A stretch of DNA of 64,000 nucleotides from Mesorhizobium sp. J428 (GCF_024699925.1 NZ_JAJOMX010000001.1:4006001-4070000), one strand, 5' to 3'. Shown: positions 46,266 to 54,844, numbered from the stretch's first letter. Translations and numbers: made by a program. Notes: generated from the letters alone by a model not told the origin.

Positions 46266-47945
46266 ATGAGCGAAGTCGAACGCGAGAGCATGGAATTCGA
46301 TGTGGTGATCGTCGGAGCGGGCCCCGCCGGCCTGGCCGCCGCCATCCGGCTCAAGCAGGTCAATCCCGAGCTCTCGGTCGTCGTGCTCGAGAAGGGCGGC
46401 GAGGTCGGCGCGCACATCCTCTCCGGCGCCGTGGTCGACCCGATCGGCATCGACAGGCTGCTGCCGGACTGGCGCGAGGATGCCGACCACCCGTTCCGGA
46501 CCGAGGTCAAGGATGACCATTTCCTGGTGCTCGGACCGGCCGGCTCCGTGCGCATGCCCAACATCCTGATGCCGCCGCTGATGAACAATCACGGCAACTA
46601 CATCGTCTCGCTCGGCAATGTCTGCCGCTGGCTCGCGACCAGGGCCGAGGCGCTGGGCGTCGAGATCTATCCGGGCTTCGCCGCCGCGAACCTCACCTAT
46701 GACGAGAACGGCGCGGTCACCGGCGTCATCACCGGCGACATGGGCGTGGAGAGGGACGGCACGCCGGGCCCCGGCTTCGCCCCCGGCATGGCGCTCTACG
46801 GCAAATATGTGCTGATCGGGGAGGGCGTACGCGGCTCGCTCGCCAAGCAGCTCATCGCGCAGTTCAAGCTGTCCGACGGCAAGGAGCCGCAGAAATTCGG
46901 CATCGGCCTCAAGGAACTCTGGCAGGTCAAGCCCGAGAACCACAAGCGCGGGCTTGTGCAGCATTCCTTCGGCTGGCCGCTCGGCATGTCCACCGGCGGC
47001 GGGTCGTTCCTCTACCATTTCGACGACAACCTGGTCGCGGTCGGCTTCGTCGTCCATTTGAATTACAAGAACCCGTATCTCTCACCCTTCGAAGAGTTCC
47101 AGCGCTTCAAGACGCATCCGGCGATCCGTGGCACCTTCGAGGGCGCCAAGCGCCTTTCCTATGGCGCGCGCGCGATCACCGAGGGCGGCTGGCAGTCGGT
47201 GCCGAAGGTGTCGTTTCCGGGCGGTGCGCTGCTCGGCTGCTCGGCCGGCCTCGTCAACGTGCCGCGCATCAAGGGCTCGCACAATGCGGTGCTCTCCGGC
47301 ATCCTCGCGGCCGAGCATGTGGTGGACGCGATCGCCGCCGGCCGCCAGCACGACGACCTGATCTCCTACGAGGAGGCCTGGCGCGCGAGCGACATCGGCA
47401 AGGACCTGAAGCGCGTGCGCAACGTCAAGCCGCTCTGGTCGCGCTTCGGCACGCTGATCGGCGTCGGCCTCGGCGGGCTGGACATGTGGACGAACCAGCT
47501 CTTCGGCCTGTCGCTCTTCGGCACGCTGACGCACGGCAAGACCGATGCAGCCTCGCTGGAACCGGCCGCCAAGCACAAGAAGATCGCCTATCCGAAGGCT
47601 GACGGCGTGCTGACCTTCGACCGCCTGTCGTCGGTGTTCCTCTCCAACACCAACCATGCCGAAGACCAGCCGGTGCACCTGCAGGTCAAGGACATGGCCC
47701 TGCAGAAGACCTCGGAGCACGACGTCTTTGCCGGCCCGTCGACCCGCTATTGCCCCGCGGGCGTCTACGAATGGGTCGATGCGGAGGGTAACGCCGCCGC
47801 CGACAAGATGGGCGTCGACGTCAAGTTCGTGATCAACGCGCAGAACTGCGTCCACTGCAAGACCTGCGACATCAAGGATCCGAACCAGAACATCAACTGG
47901 GTGCCGCCGCAGGGCGGCGAGGGGCCCGTTTACGTTAACATGTAA
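46266..47945 (+). CDS. Electron transfer flavoprotein-ubiquinone oxidoreductase
   Basis: A 559-residue membrane-associated enzyme that passes electrons from ETF (fatty acid and amino acid oxidation) to ubiquinone. FAD-binding VVIVGAGPAGLAAAIRLKQ near residue 12, GGEVGAHILSGAVVDP, GLKELWQVKPENHKRG, KVSFPGGALLGCSAGLVNVPRIKGSHNAV near residue 315, and the C-terminal 4Fe-4S motif NCVHCKTCDIKDPNQNINWVPPQGGEGPVY. Length standard. The gap before it (46073-46265) is AT-richer and contains repeated TTAACG/CGTTA-like steps but no assigned operator. Confidence 0.97.
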   Translation: MSEVERESMEFDVVIVGAGPAGLAAAIRLKQVNPELSVVVLEKGGEVGAHILSGAVVDPIGIDRLLPDWREDADHPFRTEVKDDHFLVLGPAGSVRMPNILMPPLMNNHGNYIVSLGNVCRWLATRAEALGVEIYPGFAAANLTYDENGAVTGVITGDMGVERDGTPGPGFAPGMALYGKYVLIGEGVRGSLAKQLIAQFKLSDGKEPQKFGIGLKELWQVKPENHKRGLVQHSFGWPLGMSTGGGSFLYHFDDNLVAVGFVVHLNYKNPYLSPFEEFQRFKTHPAIRGTFEGAKRLSYGARAITEGGWQSVPKVSFPGGALLGCSAGLVNVPRIKGSHNAVLSGILAAEHVVDAIAAGRQHDDLISYEEAWRASDIGKDLKRVRNVKPLWSRFGTLIGVGLGGLDMWTNQLFGLSLFGTLTHGKTDAASLEPAAKHKKIAYPKADGVLTFDRLSSVFLSNTNHAEDQPVHLQVKDMALQKTSEHDVFAGPSTRYCPAGVYEWVDAEGNAAADKMGVDVKFVINAQNCVHCKTCDIKDPNQNINWVPPQGGEGPVYVNM

Positions 47946-48019
47946 CCGGACTGCACGCGCAGATTGCCATCACGCCCGCCGCATGTTTTTCTGGCGTGGG
48001 TTTGGGAGCAGTGGCGGGA

Positions 48020-48613
48020 ATGCGTGGTTTCGCAAAGCTTGGGATGGTGGTCGGCGCTGCCCTGATAGCGTCGACCCTGGCGGTCCGCGCGGATGTGACC
48101 GTCAAGACGAAGTATTACGACATCAAGGGCAAGACCGGCCTCGAACTGTTCTATGACATGAACAGGAAGGGGCCGCGCCACGGCTTCCTCACCAAGGCGA
48201 TCGCCCAGACCCAGTTCAAGACCGACATCAAGGGCGACCTGGTCTATTCGAAAGGCATCTGTCGGACGCAAGGCGCGAAGATGGTGATGGAGATAACCTA
48301 CGTTTATCCCCGTCCGGTCGACAAGCTGCCTGCCGCGCTCGCCCGCCGCTGGAAAAGGTTCCAGGCGACGAACGTCGCGCATGAGGAGATGCACGGCAGG
48401 CTCGCCAAGAAGATGGTGAGCGACGTCAACCGCACCTTGCGCGGCTTCAGGATGGCCGACGGCCAGTCCTGCCGCAAGGCCAACGCGAAGCTGATGAAGG
48501 ATCTCGACAGGATCATTGTCGCCTACAACAAGTCCCAGGTCGACTTCGACAAGCGCGAGCACCGCGACGGCGGGCCGGTGGAAAAGAGCGTCCTGGCGCT
48601 GGTGGCCCGCTGA
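48020..48613 (+). CDS. DUF922 zinc-protease-like secreted protein (paralogue A)
   Basis: A 197-residue protein with signal peptide (LGMVVGAALIASTLAVRA) and a DUF922 domain: KTKYYDIKGKTGLELFYDMNRKGP, FLTKAIAQTQFKTD, ITYVYPRP and the HExxH zinc motif NVAHEEMHGRLAKKM near residue 125, followed by a conserved Cys pair (GICRTQ, QSCRKA). ATG 48020 was chosen; GTG 47996 is also possible. DUF922 members look like gluzincin peptidases of the periplasm, substrate unknown. A close paralogue is at 49981-50571. Confidence 0.85.
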   Translation: MRGFAKLGMVVGAALIASTLAVRADVTVKTKYYDIKGKTGLELFYDMNRKGPRHGFLTKAIAQTQFKTDIKGDLVYSKGICRTQGAKMVMEITYVYPRPVDKLPAALARRWKRFQATNVAHEEMHGRLAKKMVSDVNRTLRGFRMADGQSCRKANAKLMKDLDRIIVAYNKSQVDFDKREHRDGGPVEKSVLALVAR

Positions 48614-48669
48614 ACGGGGCGACTTGAAGGCCGCCGTTATGCCCCTTGCCGGCCTGCCCCGGCCCCGTT
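48613..48669. terminator. Inverted repeat between convergent DUF922 and TetR genes
   Basis: AACGGGGC (48613-48620) begins in the DUF922 stop codon and is matched by GCCCCGTT (48662-48669), with further GGCCGCC/CCGGCC pairing inside. No U-tract. It probably ends transcripts from both sides. Confidence 0.35.
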
Positions 48670-48695
48670 GAGAGCCGCAAACCGCATCACTTGCA

Positions 48696-49331
48696 TCAAC
48701 TCTTTAATGCGGCGAGCCCGTTGACGACGAGATCGACGCCGAAATCGAAACGCGTATCCTGGTGGGTTTCCAGCAGTTCCGGCAGGCTCGCCCGGATGTT
48801 TGGATAGCCCTCCGACGAGGCGAAGAATGCCTCAAGCGGCCCGGCGAGCGGGTGCGCGCCGGCGCAGTGTCGGCTCTTCTCTGCCAGCGCCTGCTCCTCG
48901 ATGACGAAACCCATCACATAATACATCAGCGAGAATACCGCTCGCGGGGCGACGCTGTCGTCGAAGCCCGCCCGGCGCAATGATCCGACGAGAATCTCTC
49001 CCAATCCCAGCACATTGGCCCGGGCGACGAAGGTTCCGGCGAATACGCGCGCGCCGTCGCGGCGGGACAGGAGGGCACGGCGCATTTCCTGCGCACCGCT
49101 GCGCAGGACCTCCCCGTAGTCGCCGCCGACCGGAATCCTGTCCGCCACCCCGGCGACAAGAGCCTCGGCCATTTCGTCCAGAAGGGCCGGCTTGCCCGAA
49201 AAATGCCAGTAGAGGGCGGGGGCCTGCACCTGAAGCGCGTCGGCCAGCCGTCGCATGCTCAGCCCCTCGACCCCCACTTCATCCAGCAGATCCAGCGCGT
49301 GCGCGACAATTCCGGAACGGGTGAGAGCCAT
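48696..49331 (-). CDS. TetR-family repressor (TetR class, C-terminal TetR_C domain)
   Basis: A 211-residue repressor. Helix-turn-helix at residues about 5-50 (SGIVAHALDLLDEVGVEGLSMRRLADALQVQAPALYWHFSGKPALLDEMAEAL, close to tetracycline repressor proper). C-terminal ligand domain with HPLAGPLEAFF and DTRFDFGVDLVVNGL. It is divergent from a small gene at 49400; two strong dyads with the TetR-like half-site TTAAC lie between them, so it surely controls that gene and probably itself. Confidence 0.93.
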   Translation of the reverse strand: MALTRSGIVAHALDLLDEVGVEGLSMRRLADALQVQAPALYWHFSGKPALLDEMAEALVAGVADRIPVGGDYGEVLRSGAQEMRRALLSRRDGARVFAGTFVARANVLGLGEILVGSLRRAGFDDSVAPRAVFSLMYYVMGFVIEEQALAEKSRHCAGAHPLAGPLEAFFASSEGYPNIRASLPELLETHQDTRFDFGVDLVVNGLAALKS

Positions 49332-49353
49332 GCGAATCCTCTTGCCGAGTGAC

Positions 49354-49390
49354 CTTAACAGCGTTAAGTCAATTTAACGATGTTAAATTG
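49354..49390. promoter_or_regulatory. Two TetR operator dyads between divergent genes
   Basis: Dyad 1: CTTAAC (49354-49359) - AGC - GTTAAG (49363-49368). Dyad 2: CAATTTAAC (49370-49378) - GAT - GTTAAATTG (49382-49390). Both are perfect, with three-base centres 19 bases apart, about two helical turns. Dyad 2 ends on the ribosome site (GGAG 49390-49393) of the 49400 gene, and dyad 1 is 22 bases from the TetR start. This suits co-operative repression of both genes. Confidence 0.85.
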
Positions 49391-49399
49391 GAGATGGCT

Positions 49400-49795
49400 A
49401 TGCGACTTGATCTCGACGAACTTCCGATCATCTGGATGCGCGACCATGACGAAGGCGAGGTGCATGACGATGAGGAGGACAATCGACGTTTCCTTGCCGT
49501 GCTCCAGCGCGGCGAGCCTTTCGTCATGATTGCGGAGCGCGCGCCGTCATTGCCTGATTTCGCTAAGGTGGATGCCGAGGAACGGCGGAGGCGGGCCAAG
49601 CTGCTCAAGGACCACAGACGCGACCTCGCGCGGCTGTGCCGGGGTATGATCCTCGTCGGTCGTGCCGCCAACTTGCCGATGCCGATACGAAAGGGGATCG
49701 AGGCCATCTCGTCGGCCGCCGGGATCGCGCTTCTGTTCGCCGACAGCGAGCCGGCGGCGCGTGACCTTGCCCGGGCGCGACTCGCGGATCGATAG
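49400..49795 (+). CDS. Unknown 131-residue protein under TetR control
   Basis: ATG 49400 has GGAG six bases upstream; upstream in-frame starts run through the operator. The product is acidic at first (DLDELPIIWMRDHDEGEVHDDEEDNRRFLAVLQRGEPFVMIAE) and then helical and basic (AEERRRRAKLLKDHRRDLARLCRGMILVG), ending with GIEAISSAAGIALLFADSEPAARD. It has no signal peptide or clear membrane span, and I do not recognise a family. It is the obvious target of the divergent TetR repressor. Confidence 0.75.
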   Translation: MRLDLDELPIIWMRDHDEGEVHDDEEDNRRFLAVLQRGEPFVMIAERAPSLPDFAKVDAEERRRRAKLLKDHRRDLARLCRGMILVGRAANLPMPIRKGIEAISSAAGIALLFADSEPAARDLARARLADR

Positions 49796-49980
49796 GTTGC
49801 TTTCCCGCTTCGAGCCTTAGGAAGCCGGCGCCGGCGTCCGCGCAGCATTGGAAGGGGCGTGAGTCGACGCCGATTTCCGCTTGGTCAACACGCAGCACTC
49901 CCGAATTGGTGAACGAATAGTCAACATTGTCTTGAAACCGTTGGTTTCTTGTGATGCACTTGGGGCGACGGAGATACCGC

Positions 49981-50571
49981 ATGCGCCTGTTTGCCTGTTC
50001 ATGCTGTTTTCTTGCCCTCCTCGGCGTGATCACGCCGGCGAAGGCTGGTCCTAAGGTTTCGTCGCGAACGACGAGCTTCCCGATCTCCGGAGAAACGGGC
50101 GACGCACTTCTCAGGCAGCTCGAGCAGAAGGGGCCGAAGCACGGCTTCACCTCTCGCGCGATCGCGCAGACGCGCTACACGATGAATTCGGAAGCGGACT
50201 GGGTCCACACCGACGGCATATGCAAGGTGACGCGGCCCCAGGTCCGGCTCGACATCAATTACATCTATCCCGAAGTGAAGAGCGAAGTCAGCGGCCCGCT
50301 GCGCAGCCGCTGGCAGCGCTTCATGGCCGGCATCAGGAAGCACGAGGAACAGCACGGCCGCATCGCGCGCGAAATGGCCGCGGAGGCCGATCGCACCATC
50401 GCGGGCCTGAAGGTCGCGGACGGCAAGTCCTGCGGCAGGCTGCGGGCGGAGATGAAGCGGGTCGTGGCTGCGATCGTCGCCCGCTACGAGGCGCGCCAGC
50501 GCCAGTTCGACGTGGTCGAGCACTCGAGCGGCGGCAACATCGAAGGCCTGGTCAAGCGCCTGGTGAAGTAG
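49981..50571 (+). CDS. DUF922 zinc-protease-like secreted protein (paralogue B)
   Basis: A 196-residue paralogue of the protein at 48020. Signal peptide with several cysteines (MRLFACSCCFLALLGVITPAKA), then TTSFPISGETGDALLRQLEQKGPKHGF, SRAIAQTRYTMN, INYIYPEVKSE, HExxH in IRKHEEQHGRIAREM near residue 123, and the same Cys pair (GICKVT, KSCGRL). The shared frame KGP-HGF--AIAQT shows common descent. Its end overlaps the converging gene by 20 bases. Confidence 0.87.
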   Translation: MRLFACSCCFLALLGVITPAKAGPKVSSRTTSFPISGETGDALLRQLEQKGPKHGFTSRAIAQTRYTMNSEADWVHTDGICKVTRPQVRLDINYIYPEVKSEVSGPLRSRWQRFMAGIRKHEEQHGRIAREMAAEADRTIAGLKVADGKSCGRLRAEMKRVVAAIVARYEARQRQFDVVEHSSGGNIEGLVKRLVK

Positions 50572-51583
50572 CAGCGGGCTTCAGCACCACCGTCGTGCCG
50601 GACGCCTCCGGCCTGGCCTGCGAGGGCACCCAGAACTCGGTCAGGACCGGCAGGTGGTCGGAGCCGACACCCTCCGCGCGTTCCAGCTTCGTGACGATCA
50701 CTCCGGCGCCCGCCAGCACATGGTCGATGCCAAGCCCGACCGCGCGCCGCAACGCATCCGGTAGGCTGCGCGGCAGCCAGGACGGGCCGACCGGGCCTGC
50801 ATCCTCCAGCCGCGAGGATGCGGCGATCTTCGAGAATGTCTGGCTCCAGCGCGCCGCGTTGAAATCGCCGGCGAGAATCGTGGCATCCGGCAATTGCGAC
50901 AGGCGCGGCGCGATGCGTTCGACCTGCGCCGGCTGCTCGAACGGCCACGGCCAGTAGAGATGAAGTGCTGCGACCGTCACGATCTCTCCGGCGAAATCGA
51001 TCGGAGCGATGGCGAGCGTGCCGCCGTCGATGCATTCGCCCGTGGCACCCTGCGCGAGGGGTCTGCGCGACAGGATCGCAACGCCGCCGACCTCGCCGCG
51101 CGCATCGCAGAATGTGCTGTAGGGGTACGCGGCTGACAGTGTCTCCAGCCGCTGCCGCCACATCGCCGACACCTCGTTGACGGTCACGACATCGGGATGC
51201 AGCCGCGCGATCAGCGACAGGAAGCGACCCGGCTCCGAATGATCGAACCGGGCATTGAGGTGCAGCAGCCGATAGGTTGCGCGGTCGTCGGGCGCGGCGG
51301 ACGCCTTCGCCTGGTTGCTGATGGCGTTGTCGAACCAGGTTCCCGGCGTGACGAAGACAGCGCCCGTGGCAAGCGCAAGCCCGGCGAAGGCCTCACGCCG
51401 GAAGCCCGCCGGGATCAGTCCGAACGCACCCACCGCCAAGAGAGCCGCGAGATGCAGCCGGAAATGCGAGAAGGAATCGAGGGCCGGGTGCAGCCTGCCA
51501 AGGAAGCCGAGCCCGATCGCTGCGGCAGCGACGCCGCACACGACGAGCAACAGAAGGGACAGGACGGTGGCGGCGCGCGTCAT
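50552..51583 (-). CDS. Membrane-anchored endonuclease/exonuclease/phosphatase-fold protein
   Basis: A 343-residue protein. Three membrane helices in residues 1-90 (VLSLLLLVVCGVAAAAIGLGF, LAALLAVGAFGLIPA, AFAGLALATGAVFV), then an EEP domain from about residue 105: LLHLNARFDHSEPGRFLSL, DVVTVNEVSAMW, GVAILSRRP, LHLYWPWPFEQPAQVERI, ATILAGDFNAARWS and the final catalytic VGSDHLPVLTEF. The domain faces the periplasm in this topology. Substrate unknown (nucleic acid or phosphoester). Start ATG 51583. Confidence 0.88.
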   Translation of the reverse strand: MTRAATVLSLLLLVVCGVAAAAIGLGFLGRLHPALDSFSHFRLHLAALLAVGAFGLIPAGFRREAFAGLALATGAVFVTPGTWFDNAISNQAKASAAPDDRATYRLLHLNARFDHSEPGRFLSLIARLHPDVVTVNEVSAMWRQRLETLSAAYPYSTFCDARGEVGGVAILSRRPLAQGATGECIDGGTLAIAPIDFAGEIVTVAALHLYWPWPFEQPAQVERIAPRLSQLPDATILAGDFNAARWSQTFSKIAASSRLEDAGPVGPSWLPRSLPDALRRAVGLGIDHVLAGAGVIVTKLERAEGVGSDHLPVLTEFWVPSQARPEASGTTVVLKPAATSPGA

Positions 51584-51627
51584 GCGCGCTTCCTCGCCTG
51601 CGATTGCGGCAGGGATAGGGACGGACC

Positions 51628-53127
51628 CTATTGGAACGCGGTCTCGGAGAAGCTCCTCAGCTTGCGTGAATGCAGCCGTTCGGGCGGCATCGCGGCGAGC
51701 TTTTCCACGGCCCTGATGCCGATGGTGAGGTGCTGGGCTACCTGGCGCTTGTAGAACTCCGTCGCCATGCCGGGCAGTTTCAGCTCGCCGTGCAGCGGCT
51801 TGTCGGAGACGCACAGCAGCGTGCCGTAGGGCACCCGGAAGCGGAACCCGTTGGCAGCGATGGTGGCGGATTCCATGTCGAGGCCGATCGCGCGCGACTG
51901 CGACAGGCGCTGGACCGGCCCGCGCTGGTCGCGCAGCTCCCAGTTGCGGTTGTCGATCGTCGCGACCGTGCCGGTGCGCATGATGCGCTTGAGCTCGAAG
52001 CCGGAGAGGCCGGTCACCTCGGCCACCGCCTCCTGCAGCGCCACCTGCACCTCGGCCAGCGCCGGGATCGGCACCCAGACCGGCAGGTCGTCGTCGAGCA
52101 CGTGGTCCTCGCGCACATAGGCATGCGCCAGCACGTAGTCGCCGAGCGCCTGCGTGTTGCGCAGGCCGGCGCAGTGGCCGAGCATCAGCCAGGCATGCGG
52201 CCTCAGCACCGCGATATGGTCGGTAATCGTCTTGGCGTTGGACGGCCCGACGCCGATATTGACCATCGTGATGCCGGAATGCCCGGGCTTGACGAGGTGA
52301 TAGGCCGGCATCTGCGGCAGGCGAGGCGGGTGCGAGCCTTCGGATGGCCCGGATTCACCCGCCTGCGTGATCAGGTTGCCCGGCTCGACGAACGCTTCGT
52401 ATCCGCCGCCGCCGTTGACCATCAGCTCGCGGGCGTGATTGCAGAACTCGTCGATGTAGAACTGGTAGTTGGTGAACAGGACGAAATTCTGGAAATGGTT
52501 GGGGCTGGTCGCCGTGTAGTGCGACAGGCGGTGCAGCGAATAGTCGATGCGCTGTGCGGTGAAGGGCGCGAGCGGCATCGGTTCGCCCGGCGCCGGCTCG
52601 TAGGTTCCGTTGGCGATCAGGTCGTCGGTCGCGTTGAGGTCCGGCACGTCGAAGATGTCGCGCAGCGGCCGCATCAGCCGGTCGGCGATTGAGCCTTCCA
52701 CATGCGTGCCTTCGAGGAAGGCGAAGTGGAGCGGTATCGGCGTCTCGGATTCGGCGATCGTCACCGGCACGCCGTGATTGCGCATGATCAGCCCGAGCTG
52801 ATCGACGAGATAGGTCTCGAACAGGTCCGGCCGGGTGATGGTGGTCGAATAGTGCCCCGGGTCATACATGTGGCCGTAGGCGTAGCGGGAGTCGATCTGC
52901 GCGTAGGACGAGGTCGAAATCCTCACCTCGGGATAGAAGGCCCGGAACCGGCGCAGAGGCTGGTCCTTGGCGAGGCTCGCGAAGGACTCGCGCAGGAAGG
53001 CGGTGTTGCGCTCGTAGAGGTGGCGCAGGAGCTGCACCGCCTCGCGAGCGTCGGTGAAACTCTGCCGGGCGAACGGCTCCGGGGTGACGACTGTTTCGAT
53101 CGGCTTGGGATAGATTCTCTTTTCCAT
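51628..53127 (-). CDS. amn: AMP nucleosidase
   Basis: A 499-residue enzyme that hydrolyses AMP to adenine and ribose 5-phosphate in purine salvage. N-terminal Amn domain (DAREAVQLLRHLYERNTAFLRE, PEVRISTSSYAQIDSRYAYGHM) and C-terminal nucleoside phosphorylase fold (MVNIGVGPSNAKTITDHIAVLRPHAWLMLGHCAGLRNTQALGDYVLAHAYVRED, DMESATIAANGFRFRVPYGTLLCVSDKPLHGELKLPG). Length and both domains complete. Monocistronic, followed by the EEP-fold gene 44 bases on. Confidence 0.96.
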   Translation of the reverse strand: MEKRIYPKPIETVVTPEPFARQSFTDAREAVQLLRHLYERNTAFLRESFASLAKDQPLRRFRAFYPEVRISTSSYAQIDSRYAYGHMYDPGHYSTTITRPDLFETYLVDQLGLIMRNHGVPVTIAESETPIPLHFAFLEGTHVEGSIADRLMRPLRDIFDVPDLNATDDLIANGTYEPAPGEPMPLAPFTAQRIDYSLHRLSHYTATSPNHFQNFVLFTNYQFYIDEFCNHARELMVNGGGGYEAFVEPGNLITQAGESGPSEGSHPPRLPQMPAYHLVKPGHSGITMVNIGVGPSNAKTITDHIAVLRPHAWLMLGHCAGLRNTQALGDYVLAHAYVREDHVLDDDLPVWVPIPALAEVQVALQEAVAEVTGLSGFELKRIMRTGTVATIDNRNWELRDQRGPVQRLSQSRAIGLDMESATIAANGFRFRVPYGTLLCVSDKPLHGELKLPGMATEFYKRQVAQHLTIGIRAVEKLAAMPPERLHSRKLRSFSETAFQ

Positions 53128-53183
53128 GCTCCATTATAGTCGAGCAGCATGACGCTTGGGAGTATCTCCCGCGAGAATCAGTT

Positions 53184-53399
53184 TCAACGCATCCGCTGCA
53201 ATCCGACCGCGAGAACGAAGCCGACGCCGCTGGGCTTGGCGATCTGGCCGCCGACCAGCATGACGTCGGTCACGATAGCCTCGGGCGCGGCGTTGACCTT
53301 GCTGACGGCAAGGGCGGTCGAGCCGATGAACAGCGCGATCAGTGCGAGCCGCGGCAGCATCCGGACGATGTCGGCAATGGGGTTGGCGTAAGTGGTCAT
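53184..53399 (-). CDS. Small membrane/secreted protein, unknown
   Basis: A 71-residue protein with one hydrophobic segment (MLPRLALIALFIGSTALAVS, residues about 14-33) that may be an anchor or signal, followed by a small conserved-looking tail (PEAIVTDVMLVGGQIAKPSGVGFVLAVGLQRM). The ribosome site is weak (AGACAAGAAG). It follows another tiny membrane protein gene by 24 bases, suggesting a two-gene unit. Family not recognised. Confidence 0.55.
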   Translation of the reverse strand: MTTYANPIADIVRMLPRLALIALFIGSTALAVSKVNAAPEAIVTDVMLVGGQIAKPSGVGFVLAVGLQRMR

Positions 53400-53423
53400 C
53401 TTCTTGTCTCGTTTCGTTCCGGA

Positions 53424-53588
53424 TCAGAGCTCGGCGCCGCCGCATTTCACCGCGGTATCGAAGACGCAGGGCACGACTTGGTTCGTCTTCCAGCGGCGAT
53501 CCCGGCCGGCCTCGGCCACGATCATCGCGAACACCATTCCGAACAGGATGGTCATCAGGCTGACGATGGTGAGGCGGCGGGCGAGCAT
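53424..53588 (-). CDS. Tiny single-span membrane protein, unknown
   Basis: A 54-residue ORF: MLARRLTIVSLMTILFGMVFAM followed by IVAEAGRDRRWKTNQVVPCV and FDTAVKCGGAEL. One membrane helix, then a short tail with two cysteines. GAGGGA lies eight bases upstream of the ATG. It precedes the 71-residue gene in the same direction; the two probably form a small envelope operon. Found by reading the minus strand. Confidence 0.5.
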   Translation of the reverse strand: MLARRLTIVSLMTILFGMVFAMIVAEAGRDRRWKTNQVVPCVFDTAVKCGGAEL

Positions 53589-53738
53589 TGGTTGATCCCT
53601 CAGTGTTGAGGGGAAGATGCCAGATGCGCTCTGAACTCATCCTGAGACGGCCGTTCATCCGCGGTTCAGGGAAGTAAACACGCTTTTCCCGGTGATCCTG
53701 GATGGAGCCGCATGGCCAGGACCGGTCGGGAGAAACAA

Positions 53739-53763
53739 AAGGGGCCGCGCGTGGCGGCCCCTT
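53739..53763 (-). terminator. Rho-independent terminator of the DUF2147 gene
   Basis: A perfect 10-bp stem (AAGGGGCCGC with GCGGCCCCTT) and a 5-base loop. Read on the minus strand it is followed by TTGTTTCTC, giving a U-rich tail just after the DUF2147 stop. The A-rich/U-rich flanks make it a good intrinsic terminator. Confidence 0.85.
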
Positions 53764-53785
53764 CTTCGTCCGAATATGATCGATG

Positions 53786-54127
53786 CTACTGCCGGGTCAG
53801 GCTTTCCGACTTGCAGATCACCCCGCCGAGGACGCAGCCGGACAGCGACAGCGTATTGCCCTTCACGGAGGCCTTGCCGTTGTAGGTCTTGCCTTCGTCG
53901 AGCTTGTTGACCTTGCCCTTGTAGGAGCCGTCGGCGCCCTTCATGCAGCCGATCGACTTGCCCTTGTATTCGCCGGTCAGCACCGTGCCGCAGAAATTGC
54001 CGCCGGAGCCGGCATATTGGATAAGCGTACCGTTCGGCCGCTTCCAGGTGCCTTCGATGGGGTCCGCGAGCGCAGCGCCGGCCATCATCAGCGTTGCCGC
54101 GGCCGTCGCCATTGCAATTCGATACAT
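53786..54127 (-). CDS. DUF2147-type secreted protein
   Basis: A 113-residue exported protein: signal peptide (MYRIAMATAAATLMMAGAALA), then a DUF2147-like lipocalin-type barrel (DPIEGTWKRPNGTLIQYAGSGGNFCGTVLTGEYKGKSIGCMKG, GSYKGKVNKLDEGKTYNGKAS, GNTLSLSGCVLGGVICKSESL). Four cysteines suggest two disulfides. GCAGGAGGAAAAC before ATG 54127 is a near-perfect ribosome site. Function unknown; relatives are common in rhizobial periplasm. It ends in a strong terminator. Confidence 0.88.
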   Translation of the reverse strand: MYRIAMATAAATLMMAGAALADPIEGTWKRPNGTLIQYAGSGGNFCGTVLTGEYKGKSIGCMKGADGSYKGKVNKLDEGKTYNGKASVKGNTLSLSGCVLGGVICKSESLTRQ

Positions 54128-54577
54128 GTTTTCCTCCTGCGCGGGATCGGCGGCGGAGCGGGACCTCCCATCCGCATGCGCCTTACGCAAACGTCAACGT
54201 AAACCAGCCGTGGGCGAAACGGAAGCGGTGCGATGGCGGCGGATCGAGGAATTTCGCCATCGCCCGCCAGCACATTTCAGATCTCCCGCCACCCGCTTCC
54301 CCTCGATGCGCGACGATCGAAAGATGAGCCGTGGTTAGCGGAGTCTTTCGTCGCGACGACGGGATTTTATGCGCATTCGAACGGAATCGCGAGAAGTCCG
54401 GCAGCTTCGATGCTTAACGGAATCTGCCGTTTACCTATTGTTTTAGCTTTGTTTTCCGCAAATTAAGCACGCCTGTTCACCCGCAATTCAAGCCTCCCCG
54501 CCATTCTCGAACCCATCAGACAACGCCTCGGAACGGACCAAACCGGCGGGGCAACAGCGACAGACAGGGGACAGAAA
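54128..54577. other. Divergent intergenic region, DUF2147 / Sel1-like gene
   Basis: 450 bases without a convincing gene. The right half is AT-rich for this genome (ATTGTTTTAGCTTTG and neighbouring A/T runs at about 54438-54465) and probably holds the promoter of the Sel1-like gene; the left end holds the strong ribosome site of the DUF2147 gene. No RNA gene was recognised. Confidence 0.4.
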
Positions 54578-54844
54578 ATGGCACGTTTCGAGATGTTTGA
54601 GGCAGGCTTCGGATCGATGGGCGCCAACGCCCAGGCGGACATCCTTTTCGAGCTGGGCATGATGTATGCGACCGGCCGCGACTGCGAGGTCGATCCGGTG
54701 GCGGCGCACAAGTGGTTCAACATCGCTGCGATCAAGGGCTCCGCCCGCGCCGCCGAGCTGCGTGCCGAGCTGGCGGTGTCGATGTCCAAGCCGGAACTCG
54801 CCCGGGCGCTCCGTGAGGCGCGCGAATGGATGACCATGCACTGA
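54578..54844 (+). CDS. Small Sel1-repeat protein
   Basis: An 88-residue protein with a single Sel1/TPR-like unit: NAQADILFELGMMYATGRDCEVDPVAAHKWFNIAAIKGSARAAELRAEL. It lacks a signal peptide and is probably cytoplasmic. The family is widespread and well conserved as a stand-alone gene in Rhizobiales, which suggests a regulatory or adaptor function, but none is known to me. It ends in a clear intrinsic terminator. Confidence 0.85.
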   Translation: MARFEMFEAGFGSMGANAQADILFELGMMYATGRDCEVDPVAAHKWFNIAAIKGSARAAELRAELAVSMSKPELARALREAREWMTMH

